From assembly GCA_016711485.1 (NCBI GenBank), contig JADJSX010000024.1, forward strand, positions 1 to 64,000: DNA of 64,000 nt, in the 5' to 3' direction. The position numbers and the translations under genes are program-made. Source of the DNA: Leptospiraceae bacterium (GTDB taxonomy: Bacteria > Spirochaetota > Leptospiria > Leptospirales > Leptospiraceae). The notes beneath the pieces are model-generated. The model did no database searches, was not told the DNA's origin, and saw only the letters and a program-made list of their open reading frames with translations. This document shows positions 18,736-28,800 of the stretch, one piece after another (the first letter of the stretch is position 1; every line of letters starts with the position of its first letter).

Positions 18736-19713
18736 TTAATTTTCTCTTGCTTTGTCGGTTAACGTATTTAGAAAACTGACGATGCTTTCTATTTCTTGTT
18801 CAGTGAGATTTTTGCCTAATTGTAACTCTGCCATTTTTTTTACCGCCAAATCTAAAGTATTTTGACTTCCATCATGAAAATAAGGCGCAGTCAAAGCAAT
18901 ATTCCGAAGAGAGGGGACCTTAAATACAAACATATCATCTTCATTTCCAGTAACTTTAAATCGACCCAAGTCTTCTTTGTTTTCATAGGACTTTTTCACT
19001 CCTATTTTTTGAAATGAGTTTCCTCCAAACATTGGACCTTTATGGCAATTAGAACAACCTAAAGATAAAAATAATTCTAAACCTTTTATTTCATCATAAC
19101 TCAATGATTTATATTTTCCTCTTTGAAAATCATCAAAACGATCGCTTGTTTTGAATGTCCTTTGAAATGCAGAGATACTCATTGTTATCTGCTCAAAACT
19201 TATTTTCCCGTTTTTTTCAGGAAATGCTTTTTCAGATAGTTCTTTATATTCAGGAATTGAAGACACTTTATCCACAACGTATTTTTCGTCCGGCATTGCC
19301 ATTTGTAACGGATTTAAAATCGGATATCGAATTTGTTCATCTAAATGTTTCGTCTTTCCATCCCAAAATTGTGCAATATGAAATCCAGAATTAAGCACAG
19401 TTGGAGTATTTCTTGTTCCTGTTTTTCCATATACACCGGGGGATAATGCTAGATTATCCACACCTGCTTTTTTATTTAGAACATTGTGGCAAGTATTACA
19501 AGATTGATTGTCATTAATTGAAAGCCGATTATCAAAATAAAGTTTTCGACCCAAATGAATTATTGCCGGCGTATCATTTTCTGAGCCTGGCATTTTATCT
19601 GGAATTACTCCAAACAATTCGTTTGATGTTTTAATTAGCGCCTTTGTCTTTTCACTCGGACTGCACAAACTTACGAACAGAAAAATAAATAATAGTGCCT
19701 TAATATGTTTCAT
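18736..19713 (-). CDS. Diheme cytochrome c peroxidase (MauG/CcpA family)
   Basis: Periplasmic peroxidase or related diheme enzyme, 325 aa. The signal sequence ends in a lipobox-like FVSLC with Cys17, so it may be a lipoprotein. The two c-type haem sites are C72-N-T-C75-H76 and C220-S-N-C223-H224. Family motifs include LGRKLYFDNRLS before the first haem and RNTPTVLNSGF after it, and VPSLRNIALTAPYFHDGS near the end. It would reduce hydrogen peroxide with electrons from cytochrome c. It lies 3 nt after the TPR lipoprotein and 17 nt before the RsbQ-like gene. Confidence 0.9.
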   Translation of the reverse strand: MKHIKALLFIFLFVSLCSPSEKTKALIKTSNELFGVIPDKMPGSENDTPAIIHLGRKLYFDNRLSINDNQSCNTCHNVLNKKAGVDNLALSPGVYGKTGTRNTPTVLNSGFHIAQFWDGKTKHLDEQIRYPILNPLQMAMPDEKYVVDKVSSIPEYKELSEKAFPEKNGKISFEQITMSISAFQRTFKTSDRFDDFQRGKYKSLSYDEIKGLELFLSLGCSNCHKGPMFGGNSFQKIGVKKSYENKEDLGRFKVTGNEDDMFVFKVPSLRNIALTAPYFHDGSQNTLDLAVKKMAELQLGKNLTEQEIESIVSFLNTLTDKAREN

Positions 19714-19716
19714 ATT

Positions 19717-20811
19717 TTAATACCCATTTATAAAATTTGATAAAATGCGTTTTCCTTCTTTCGAATTCAGAATAAAAAATTCTTCTTCCTTCAAGTATGG
19801 ATTATTTTTTTTGGCGATTTGAAAGTATTTATTTAAATGAGAAATCGAACCACGAATATCATTACAAATTATGGAATCCCGCCATACTGTCAAAAAATCT
19901 ATTAATACTTTCTCTGATTCTGGTGCTTCTTCTGAAAATTTAATTGCTTGTAAATATTCACCTAATTCAAAATAAGACTTAGTCATCATCGAATAATAGT
20001 CATTATCCTTTTTCCTTTCTTTTTTAAGTGACAACCCATATATAATCACTTGCGACCATGACTCACTCACAAAATGTATTTTCATCATTGAATACAATGC
20101 AACTGGATGATAAGCGTAAATGGTTAGAATTTTTTCGAAGTATGAGCGAGCCAATTCATAATCCTTTATAGATAAAAAATAAAGTCCTAACTCCTCCAGC
20201 GCTTGAATCTCATGTTCTTGGTAATTTGAAATTACATCTAAAAATATAACATGTTCTTCAGCTCGATTCGAAGTTTTTAAATATTTCATTATCTCAAATA
20301 CTTTTTTTTTATCATTCGTATGTATTTTATAATATCCGTTTAGCATTTTTTTTGCAATTTCATACTCATCGAGTAAATAATAAATTCTAAGTAAATTTAA
20401 GACAGGAACTATTTGATCTGGTTTTTCTTCCTGTAATTTTCTTAGAATTTCTTCACTAGTTTCAAGATAAGATAATTTCGCTCCATAAACAGCTAAGTTA
20501 TTTAACTCATGGAAAGATTTTGCTTTTTGGAGAGATTTAATTTTTTTATCTAAATAAGTAAAATCAGGATTTTGAATAGGATTTAAATTTTCATCTAAAA
20601 GTATAAGTTCTTTGTCGTTTTTTAATACTTCTACTTTATCATCTTCCAAAATAGGGTCCGCCCGAAAAATAGAAAAACAGCCCGTAGTAAAAAGGAATAT
20701 TAAAGAAAAGTTTAATAATACAAATACTATATTTTCGTTTTTACAATTAAGATAGTTGGAGATTCTTCTCTTAAAATATTTAAGAGGGTAATTATTATAT
20801 GTCGCTTTCAC
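19717..20811 (-). CDS. TPR-like lipoprotein
   Basis: A 364-aa protein. An N-terminal basic stretch is followed by a hydrophobic segment and a lipobox (FLFTTGC, Cys45), suggesting export and lipidation; a start closer to the hydrophobic segment is possible. The rest is helical with TPR-like pairs, for example ELGLYFLSIKDYELARSYFEKIL and SYFELGEYLQAIKFSEEA. No enzyme motif is visible. It is the first gene of a close series with the diheme peroxidase (3-nt gap), RsbQ-like hydrolase and hybrid kinase. A scaffold role in the envelope is an inference from the repeats. Confidence 0.6.
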   Translation of the reverse strand: MKATYNNYPLKYFKRRISNYLNCKNENIVFVLLNFSLIFLFTTGCFSIFRADPILEDDKVEVLKNDKELILLDENLNPIQNPDFTYLDKKIKSLQKAKSFHELNNLAVYGAKLSYLETSEEILRKLQEEKPDQIVPVLNLLRIYYLLDEYEIAKKMLNGYYKIHTNDKKKVFEIMKYLKTSNRAEEHVIFLDVISNYQEHEIQALEELGLYFLSIKDYELARSYFEKILTIYAYHPVALYSMMKIHFVSESWSQVIIYGLSLKKERKKDNDYYSMMTKSYFELGEYLQAIKFSEEAPESEKVLIDFLTVWRDSIICNDIRGSISHLNKYFQIAKKNNPYLKEEEFFILNSKEGKRILSNFINGY

Positions 20812-20821
20812 TTAAAATAAC

Positions 20822-21015
20822 TCAGTAGATCACCTTACGCGCAAGTGCGTTTAGGTGAGAGATAAGGTACCAGTCGGCGACACTTCGACGATCGCTCAGT
20901 GTATCGCTTGGGCTGCCCCAAACCTGCTTATTCATTAATTCATTAGCTTTATCTAATATTCTAAAATTAGACTTCATTTTCATAAATTTCCTATTTTGCG
21001 TAACATCAGTCAGTA
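20822..21015. repeat. Dispersed structured repeat, copy 1
   Basis: First of three related elements. The left end carries CACCTTACGC, within a near-perfect hairpin (TCACCTTACGC with GCGTTTAGGTGA). The right half is shared with copy 2: TTCATTAATTCATTAG, then CTAATATTCTAAAATTAG, TTCATTTTCATAAATTTCC and TTTTGCGTAACATCAGT. The outer motifs TTACGC and GCGTAA are inverted copies. The middle (about 20860-20930) is not shared. The right end contains the stop codon of the minus-strand TPR gene at 21010. Confidence 0.75.
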
Positions 21016-22035
21016 GTATTTTTTTTCTTCATTTAGCTGTCTTGCAAATAAAAGATATTTAAGTGCTTTTTTTTGATTCCCAAGTAATAAATAAAGAAAG
21101 GATAAATCAAACGAATCCTTCGGATTAGGAACACTTACCGATCTTTCATTATAATAATTTTGGAGTTTCATTTTGAAACTTACTAATTTTTGATTTTTAA
21201 TTGTAGTGATTCTATTGATAAATTCTTTTTCCCTTGGAGTCGGGTTATTTTTTCTTAGCTCCATTTCATTTATAAAAGAACTAAAACTCTCATTCGATGA
21301 AGTGACTATATATAATATCTTTAGTGCGTTAGTATAACTACCTGTTTTCATATATAAATCTACTTTCAGTAATTTTATTTTTGAATCCTCTGCATAAATA
21401 GAAGTATACTGATTCATCAATTGTAAAGAATCCCTAAATCGATTCTGTTTATAATAAAATTTCATAAGTTCTTCTAGGCTTGTTTTATGATTTGGATCTA
21501 ATTTTAATGCGTTAGTCAGATATTGTTCCGTTTTATCTACATTTCCAACCTTTGAATAAACAGTTGCTAATAGTAAATGTGAACTTATATATCTTTTATT
21601 ATATTGAAGAGACTTTTTTAAATATTCAATGGATTTTTTATATTTATTTTGTCGGAAAAATTCCTGACCTAATTGAAAAAATGTCTCTTCATTAGGAAGA
21701 ATTTTTACAATTTCTAAGAATAGCGTAAGTGCCTTTGTGTTTTCTTCTAAACTAGAATAAAGATTTGCAAGACGACGTAAATACTTAATGTTTTGCGGCT
21801 CGGCTTGGATACAGGCTTTGTAATTATGAATTGCTTCTGGATATTCTGCTTGTTCTTCAAATCTTAATCCGTCTCTGTACAATTCTCTGGTTTTGTTCAC
21901 TTTATAATGCGTAAACTTTCTTTTGAGGTTATTCTTAATATTACGAACGTAACCGGATATCTTTTTGGATTCTAAATGACCTAATTTTTCTTTCATTTTA
22001 TTAACGGAGTTTCTGTTTTTGCTACTCTGAAGCAA
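21010..22035 (-). CDS. TPR-repeat protein
   Basis: A 341-aa protein made mostly of tetratricopeptide repeats. After a basic N-terminus (residues 1-50) come units such as GLRFEEQAEYPEAIHNYKAC, LYSSLEENTKALTLFLEI, EFFRQNKYKKSIEYLKKSL and VYSKVGNVDKTEQYLTNAL, with the typical small and aromatic positions. There is no clear signal peptide, so it is probably cytoplasmic or peripheral. TPR arrays bind other proteins; the partner is unknown. The gene ends in dispersed repeat copy 1, which separates it from the next minus-strand gene. Confidence 0.7.
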   Translation of the reverse strand: MLQSSKNRNSVNKMKEKLGHLESKKISGYVRNIKNNLKRKFTHYKVNKTRELYRDGLRFEEQAEYPEAIHNYKACIQAEPQNIKYLRRLANLYSSLEENTKALTLFLEIVKILPNEETFFQLGQEFFRQNKYKKSIEYLKKSLQYNKRYISSHLLLATVYSKVGNVDKTEQYLTNALKLDPNHKTSLEELMKFYYKQNRFRDSLQLMNQYTSIYAEDSKIKLLKVDLYMKTGSYTNALKILYIVTSSNESFSSFINEMELRKNNPTPREKEFINRITTIKNQKLVSFKMKLQNYYNERSVSVPNPKDSFDLSFLYLLLGNQKKALKYLLFARQLNEEKKYY

Positions 22036-22189
22036 TGTAACAACCTAAAATAATTTAGCAAGAAAATTAAAATCAGATAAACACTTCATGAAAACTTCTG
22101 AATTCTAGAAAAATGCCGAATTTGTATGCTTTTCATGTCGATTATATAGATAAGTAAACTTAAGAACTATTAAGGTAGGTTCCAAACAA

Positions 22190-23137
22190 ATGAAACATAT
22201 TCTACTCATATTGGGAATTGTAGCCCTGATTTCCTGCCAATCCACTGAAAAAAAAGAAGAACCGATTGTAAATCATTCTGTTCCTCAAACAACGATTGAA
22301 ACAAAGTCAGAAGCACAAATTTCTCCTGAAATCACGAAAGCAATTGAAAAACCTAAATTTGATGAAATTGGTTTTGCATCTTGGTATGGGATTCAATTTC
22401 AAGGCAAACCGACAGCAAGCGGCGAAGTATTTGATCGCAATAAATTAACAGCTGCTCATCGATATATTCCTTTAGGTTCTGTAGTTAAAGTACAAAACCT
22501 AGACAATAACAAAGAAACGGATGTAACTATAAATGATAGAGGACCATACGATGACGGAACAATCATTGAAGTAACAGAACGTGCCGCTGAAATTTTGAGT
22601 TTCAAAGAAGAGTCCATTGCCAGAGTAGGGATTAATATAATTAAACCTGCCGAAGACAATCTTATTCTAGTAAAAGACGACTCGTTTAGCGTAGACGATG
22701 ACGACGATGACGACGACGATGATGATATCGACGAAGAAACCGCCCCACCAGCCAAAAAAGGAGACAATAAAAAACCGGCGACTGTAACTCCGGCTCCTGC
22801 AACTGAGAAAAAAGCGCCAGCACCTGCGCCAGTGAAACCTGCAACTAATAATACTAAGTCTACTCCAGTTGAACCAGTTACAACAGTCTCTTCAATTGAT
22901 GGAGCACAACCAAAAGGACAAACCGTTCAAATAGGTGTATTCAAAGAACTAAGAAGAGCAGAACTATACAGAGACCAAGTAAAGAAAGACTTCTCGGAGA
23001 AAATTTTCCTTTTCTCTCGTGCAGGAACTTATGTAGTTCAAATTGGAGACTTCACAAAAAGAGAAGACGCAGTAGCACTAAAAGATAGACTAAAAGCAAA
23101 AAATATTACAAATTGTTTCATTCCTCCTAAGAATTAA
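22190..23137 (+). CDS. rlpA: RlpA-like lipoprotein with SPOR domain
   Basis: Septal-ring-associated lipoprotein, 315 aa. The signal ends in LISC (Cys16). The double-psi beta-barrel spans about 62-155: GFASWYGIQFQGKPTASGEVFDRN, AAHRYIPLGSVVKV and TVTINDRGPYDD-like VTINDRGPYDDG. The Asp in this last motif is conserved among lytic transglycosylases of the family. A run of eleven Asp near residue 168 and a Pro/Ala/Lys linker lead to a C-terminal SPOR domain (QIGVFKELRRAELYRDQV; VQIGDFTKREDAVALKDRL), which binds denuded peptidoglycan at division sites. Transcribed divergently from the TPR gene. Confidence 0.87.
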   Translation: MKHILLILGIVALISCQSTEKKEEPIVNHSVPQTTIETKSEAQISPEITKAIEKPKFDEIGFASWYGIQFQGKPTASGEVFDRNKLTAAHRYIPLGSVVKVQNLDNNKETDVTINDRGPYDDGTIIEVTERAAEILSFKEESIARVGINIIKPAEDNLILVKDDSFSVDDDDDDDDDDDIDEETAPPAKKGDNKKPATVTPAPATEKKAPAPAPVKPATNNTKSTPVEPVTTVSSIDGAQPKGQTVQIGVFKELRRAELYRDQVKKDFSEKIFLFSRAGTYVVQIGDFTKREDAVALKDRLKAKNITNCFIPPKN

Positions 23138-23156
23138 AACAATAATACTTTCATTG

Positions 23157-23187
23157 CGCAGGTAACATAGATTATGTGTTACTTGCG
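23157..23187. terminator. Bidirectional terminator-like hairpin
   Basis: CGCAGGTAACA (23157-23167) pairs with TGTTACTTGCG (23177-23187) with one G-T mismatch and a 9-nt loop, between the convergent rlpA and DKNYY genes. A short T-run follows on the plus strand. The hairpin overlaps the stop codon of the minus-strand gene. Confidence 0.55.
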
Positions 23188-23736
23188 TTTAATTGGAATT
23201 TTCTCAGATCCTATATAATAGTATTTTTTATCTTTCGCTTCGAATTTTTTATTCCCTTTTAATAAACCAAATGATTTTCCATCACTTCCTTGGATTTTTA
23301 CTCCATCGTAATAAACGAAATTGTTATCTTTTGCATAGGCATAACTACTTCCGATTGAGCCTACTACTTGGAATGTTTTACTATTAGCCCCTATAACGAC
23401 CTGGAATACATTTTCCATAATGTAATAAACATTTTTTTTATCAGAAGAATATCCTCCACCTAAAAAACGAAAAGTATTTGGATCAGAATTTGGTAACTCA
23501 CGGCTATAGTAGTATACACGCTCTTTATCTTTCCCAAAACAATGTTTATCCTCATCGCCATGGCATATTGCATTCATTACTTGAAATGTATTTACATCTG
23601 CTTTGGGAATTACTGTATCTCCAAAAAAAATTTTATTTTCTCGAATAGAGAATACACTCTCCGCCAAAGAAGGATTAATCTCCTGTGAAAGTAATAGACT
23701 CATTTGTAGCAGGAGAATAAATAATAATAGTTTCAA
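23179..23736 (-). CDS. Exported DKNYY-family protein
   Basis: A 185-aa secreted protein with a signal peptide (MKLLLFILLLQMSLLLSQ). The body is a series of short beta units of the DKNYY type: KDKERVYYYSRELPNSDPNTF, SDKKNVYYIMENVF, KDNNFVYYDGVKIQGSDGKSF and KDKKYYYIGSEKIP, each with a K-D-K/N-x-V/Y-Y-Y core. Proteins of this family are of unknown function and are common in spirochaetes and fusobacteria. It lies 17 nt downstream of the PP2C phosphatase gene and may share its transcript. Confidence 0.8.
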   Translation of the reverse strand: MKLLLFILLLQMSLLLSQEINPSLAESVFSIRENKIFFGDTVIPKADVNTFQVMNAICHGDEDKHCFGKDKERVYYYSRELPNSDPNTFRFLGGGYSSDKKNVYYIMENVFQVVIGANSKTFQVVGSIGSSYAYAKDNNFVYYDGVKIQGSDGKSFGLLKGNKKFEAKDKKYYYIGSEKIPIKRK

Positions 23737-23753
23737 ATTTTGCCTACCTTCGT

Positions 23754-25670
23754 TTATTTAATATCAATTATCATGAGAGTTACATCATCATTATGATTCG
23801 AAGTTGAGTTTCCAATCCAACTTTTTACATCGTTCATGACTAACTTAGCAAAGTCACCTGGCTTCATTTTACTATGTTTCCGAATGTATCCGACAAAAAG
23901 TTCATCTCCAAACATTTCATCATTGGAATTACGAGCTTCAATAATCCCATCCGTATAAAGAACAATTCTGTCACCCTTTTGAATAGGTAATTCAATATTT
24001 TCCGTGTGAATCTCAGGGAAAAGTCCGAGCAATTTTCCTTTTTGGTTCAATTCTCTTACATCATCGGATTCCGCAGAATGAATGTACAAAGGCGGATGAC
24101 CAGCCTTTGCGTGAGTCATAAGGTTATTCTCTAAATCTAAATATATATAACTAGCTGTAATAAAATTCATTCCGACATTATTGAGCATACTTTTATTTAT
24201 CCGCGATAACAATCTTGCAGGATCATCAGCGAATGCAAATTGAATGGAAAATGCAATTTTTAACATCGAAGCGATAATCGCGGCAGGTATCCCATGACCT
24301 GATACGTCAGCTATAAAAATTCCTATTTTATTTTTATCAAATACATGAAAATCGTAATAATCGCCGCCAACTTGTGCCATCGGATAATAGTTAACCGCAA
24401 TTTCTAAATTTTCTATACTCGGAATTGACTTAGGTAAAATAGAAGTCTGAATTTTTTTAGCGACATCTAGTTCATGTCTGAGTGCGGCAAATGATTCTTT
24501 TTCTTTATACGCTTTTTTTAGATTAACCACCATTTCATTAAATTTCTCAGACAAAAAACCAAATTCATCTTTGGACTCAATTACAACGTTAGTTTCCATA
24601 TTACCAGAAGATAGTTCATCGACTGCTTGTGAAAGTTTTTGTAGAGGGTCAGTAAAATAAATAGAGAGCATATAAGAAACGATTAAAGTGACAATCAAAG
24701 TAATACAAGTAATAGTCACTCCCGCTACAGCCATCGAATTATTAAAATGATTTACGTCTAAAATGGAAACGCTAAATATAACTGCTCCAACACATTCGGA
24801 TACATTTTTATAAATTGGAGCTACTACGATAATAAATGTTCCATAGGCAACTTGTTGAGGTTCATTTTGAATATGAAATGTACAAGTATTAATAGAACTC
24901 TTTATTCGACCAACTAACTCCTCGGTTTCAATGTATTCCCAACCAGGAATCGAAGATGGTGTGTCTTTAGGAGCAAAATTAAGCGAAATTGGAATGGGAA
25001 TTCCGTCATAATACATTTTAGAAGTATGTGAGGGATTTAATTTATTTATAATTCCAGAATCTGTCTCTGCTACAAAAGGATAACGACTCAAAATTTTTAA
25101 AATGGTTACATTGTTAATTTTTAAATAATCATTATTGGATTCAAATTCTATATCAAACGTTTTATTTCTATAATTTATTGTAAAATCACTAGTATGCTCT
25201 TCGCTATCCCAAAATACACTTAACTTTCCATTTTGATTGATATAAACCCTCAGACCTAAATATTCATTTTCAATCCATATCGTATCCTCTGGAATGGGCG
25301 TAGCATCAATTGCATAAATTAATTTATCAGTTTTTCGATCGAGGATAACGGAGTATATCCACGTAATATGATCTTCATTTTTTGAGACACTCCTCATATA
25401 ATTTAAATATCGTTTAAATTCTGGGAGTTCTAAGGAATTTGGATTTGTAAAAGTTTCGAAGACTTCTCCAGCAATTCCATTTGCTAACGAAATTCCGAGA
25501 GACCTCTTGTGAAGTAAAAAAGATTTATAGTAAATTGCATTCGAAACTTTATACAGTGTAAATCCCAAAGTGATAGATAATATAAGGCTTAAACCGATAA
25601 ATCCTGAAAATAACTTAACACGTAAACTATTTCTGGCTCCATATAATTTTTGAATTTGCTTCGTAATCAC
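23754..25670 (-). CDS. Membrane sensor PP2C/SpoIIE phosphatase (RsbU-like)
   Basis: Signal-responsive Ser/Thr phosphatase, 638 aa. Membrane segments at about 22-44 and 315-340 bracket a large periplasmic sensor region. A HAMP linker follows (YFTDPLQKLSQAVDELSSGNM), then a short helix (ARLRHELDVAKKIQTSILP-type segment near 400) and the SpoIIE domain. Metal-binding acidic residues are visible in VGGDYYDF, IADVSGHGIPAA, LYTDGIIEARN and HNDDVTLMI. Such proteins dephosphorylate an anti-anti-sigma factor. No such partner is encoded in this window. Confidence 0.9.
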   Translation of the reverse strand: MITKQIQKLYGARNSLRVKLFSGFIGLSLILSITLGFTLYKVSNAIYYKSFLLHKRSLGISLANGIAGEVFETFTNPNSLELPEFKRYLNYMRSVSKNEDHITWIYSVILDRKTDKLIYAIDATPIPEDTIWIENEYLGLRVYINQNGKLSVFWDSEEHTSDFTINYRNKTFDIEFESNNDYLKINNVTILKILSRYPFVAETDSGIINKLNPSHTSKMYYDGIPIPISLNFAPKDTPSSIPGWEYIETEELVGRIKSSINTCTFHIQNEPQQVAYGTFIIVVAPIYKNVSECVGAVIFSVSILDVNHFNNSMAVAGVTITCITLIVTLIVSYMLSIYFTDPLQKLSQAVDELSSGNMETNVVIESKDEFGFLSEKFNEMVVNLKKAYKEKESFAALRHELDVAKKIQTSILPKSIPSIENLEIAVNYYPMAQVGGDYYDFHVFDKNKIGIFIADVSGHGIPAAIIASMLKIAFSIQFAFADDPARLLSRINKSMLNNVGMNFITASYIYLDLENNLMTHAKAGHPPLYIHSAESDDVRELNQKGKLLGLFPEIHTENIELPIQKGDRIVLYTDGIIEARNSNDEMFGDELFVGYIRKHSKMKPGDFAKLVMNDVKSWIGNSTSNHNDDVTLMIIDIK

Positions 25671-25832
25671 GTTATTTTACATCTTAGAAATATAACAATA
25701 TCTTCCACAATTCCTTAGTCAAGTGATTCCCTAATTACAGACTCTTTATTTGACCGTAATCATTCTGTAACAACTAAATCCTATCCTACTTTCCGTAAGA
25801 AACAAAATAGATTCAATTAAGAGAGAAATTTT

Positions 25833-28800
25833 ATGTATAGGCAATTTAGAATTATTATAATTTTATCCATTTTACTGAGCGTTGGTAGTATTTGGGCTCA
25901 AGCAAAAACAGGAAACGGTATCGTCCGTGGAGAGATACTTGATGCCCAAACAGCAGAGCCTATGTTTGGAGTAACAGCAGTAATTCGTTCGGTCTCTAAA
26001 TCAGCAAGATCTGATTTAGACGGTAAATTTACGCTCACTGGAGTTCCAGATGGAGACTATGACGTTGAATTTATTATGCAAGGAATGGATACTCAAAAAC
26101 GAAAAGTAAGCATTACCGGTGGAAAACCAGTAAGTGTAAATATTGCAATGGGTACAAAAAAATTAGATACCGTTGTGGTAGAAGGAAGAGCATTGAATGA
26201 TACAGAATCTTCTCTTCTAAAACTTCAAAAAAAATCCGCTACCGTTTCTGATGGTATTTCGGCTCAAGCAATTGCAAAAACTCCAGACTCGAGTGCTGGT
26301 GATGTAATTAGGCGTGTAACTGGGATTACCCTCGTTGGCGGGAAATATGTTTTTGTTAGAGGTTTAGGTGAACGTTATTCTAATACTATATTTAATGGTG
26401 TTCCTCTCCCTTCTCCAGAACCTGATAAAAGAGTGGTTCCACTCGATTTATTTCCAGCTTCCTTACTTAAAAATATTATTGTAAGTAAAACTTTTGTTCC
26501 AGAAGACCAAGCAGAATTTTCAGGAGGAACTGTTAAAATCGAAACCAAAGAGTTTCCGGATCAATTCTTTTTAAAGGCCGGTCTAACGGGCGGGTACAAC
26601 AATAATACTACCTTTCAAAATTTTAAAACCTATAGTGAAGGTGCTTATAATTTTCCTGGTGGAGCAATTGGTAAAGACCAGGTTGGTCTAAGTGAAGGTA
26701 ATCGTGAAAAGCCTGGAATCGTAGATACACTTCCGAATATGCCATTTAGAGAAGGTGGAAGATTTTCATTTGGTTATCCAGAATCTGCAATATCAATAGG
26801 AACACAACAATTCAATAATCAATGGACCCCACGAAATACAAAAGCTCCAATGAATAGAGGATTTAATTTCTCCACTGGAAATACTTTTAAAGTATTAGGT
26901 GATCGCAAACTTGGATTTATCGCAGCAATTACCTATTCTAACGACTTTCAGTTCAGACAAGAAAAAGATGTATTCAATTTAGTAGGAACGATTAATCCCG
27001 ATCTTCCTAATTATAAAAATAAAAATAGATTCCTATTAAAGTACAACGATTATAATCATAATGTATGGACTGAGTCTGTAAACTGGGGTTCTATTTTAAA
27101 TACAACATTGGAAGTGGCTAATGGACATAGACTCCATTGGAAAAACTTTTTTGCAGTAAATAATGATAAGGAAGTTCGACAATACAGCGGATTTACTCAG
27201 AAACTTCCAGCAGAAATTTACTCTACTAAGTTAAATTATATACAAAGAAATTTATTCAATTCGCAAATTGGTGGAGACCATATCATTCCAATCAAAGATT
27301 TAAATACAAAATTTGATTGGACATTATCACTATCTGAAGCTAATCGAAATCAGCCGGACATGCGTGACATTGTTTATGCAGCGCAACCACCCTTTACTTT
27401 AGACCAAGGAACAATTCCTTCTATCCTAACCAATACACAATCAGGAAGTCATTTTTATTCCAAAACAAAAGACTCTAATCGTTTTATTTCGTTTAATTAT
27501 GAAATTCCTTTTAACCAATGGGCGGGTCTTCAATCAAAGTTTAAAACCGGATATAGCGCATTAAACCGCGAAAGAGGATTCGAAGCGGAATTCTTTCACC
27601 TTGTTCCTCGAACAGGATCAACTAATTTAGGTTTAAACGGACAACCTACTCCTTCACCAAATTTTCCGATTCCACCAGAAGTGGTATACAATCCGCTTAA
27701 TCGTGGTCCTAGAGGATATTATATGACTGAGGATACACGGGCTACTGACTCTTATAATGCACGTCAAAAACTTCATTCCTATTATGGACAAGTCGATATG
27801 CCGATTGTTTCTAAGTTACGATTTATCGGTGGTGGAAGATACGAAGATAATTTCCAATCTGTAAAAACATTTAACCCATTTGATCAAACTTCAAATCTCA
27901 CAGAACCATATAATATTAATACCTACTTCAGTGAGCAAAATAAACAAATTCTTCCTTTTATGACAAACGAACAAGCGCAAGCTGCATTGACTGGAGTTAT
28001 TCCTGGTGTAGATTCTACATATAGAAGAAGTAATGTAATCAATGCGAACCGAAACTGGTTACCAGCGGCTAATTTTGTTTATTCAGTAAATGATGCAACT
28101 AATCTAAGAGTTTCGTATTCAGAAACAATTTCTCGTCCAGACTTTAGAGAATTGTCTCCGTTTGAGTTTAATGCAATATTGGGTGGACCTCCAATAAAAG
28201 GAAATCCAAATTTAAAAAGAACTTATATTCATAACTATGATTTGCGTTATGAATTTTATCCGAAGGGAGATGAAATCATAGCAGTAGGTGTATTTTATAA
28301 AAACATGAGTTCTCCGATAGAGAAAGTAACTGAAGTTGACCAACAATTTCGATACACATACACCAACGCAAAACGAGCGTATATCCAAGGTTTAGAATTT
28401 GAAGCAAGAAAAAATCTTTCTTCTATTTCTGAAAATTTAAAGAAATTTTCTATTGGAATAAATACATTCTTTATAAAATCAGAAGTTACAATAAACGATT
28501 GGATTTTTTACCAATTAGGTCAATTTGGATCTACTAATACTCAATCACCAACAAATCTTTCACGCCCACTACAAGGACAATCACCGTATGTATATAACAT
28601 CAATCTAGATTATAAGATTGATGAGAAAGGGGATCATGGAGTTTCCCTTTTATTCAATCAATTTGGAAAAAGAATTGAATCAGTGGGAGGACTTGGAATT
28701 CCAGATACGTATGAAAGACCTGTGGGAATGTTAGATATAGTCTATCGTTTAAAATGGAAAGAAAAATGGGATTTCAAAATCTCAGGTAGAAATTTAACAG

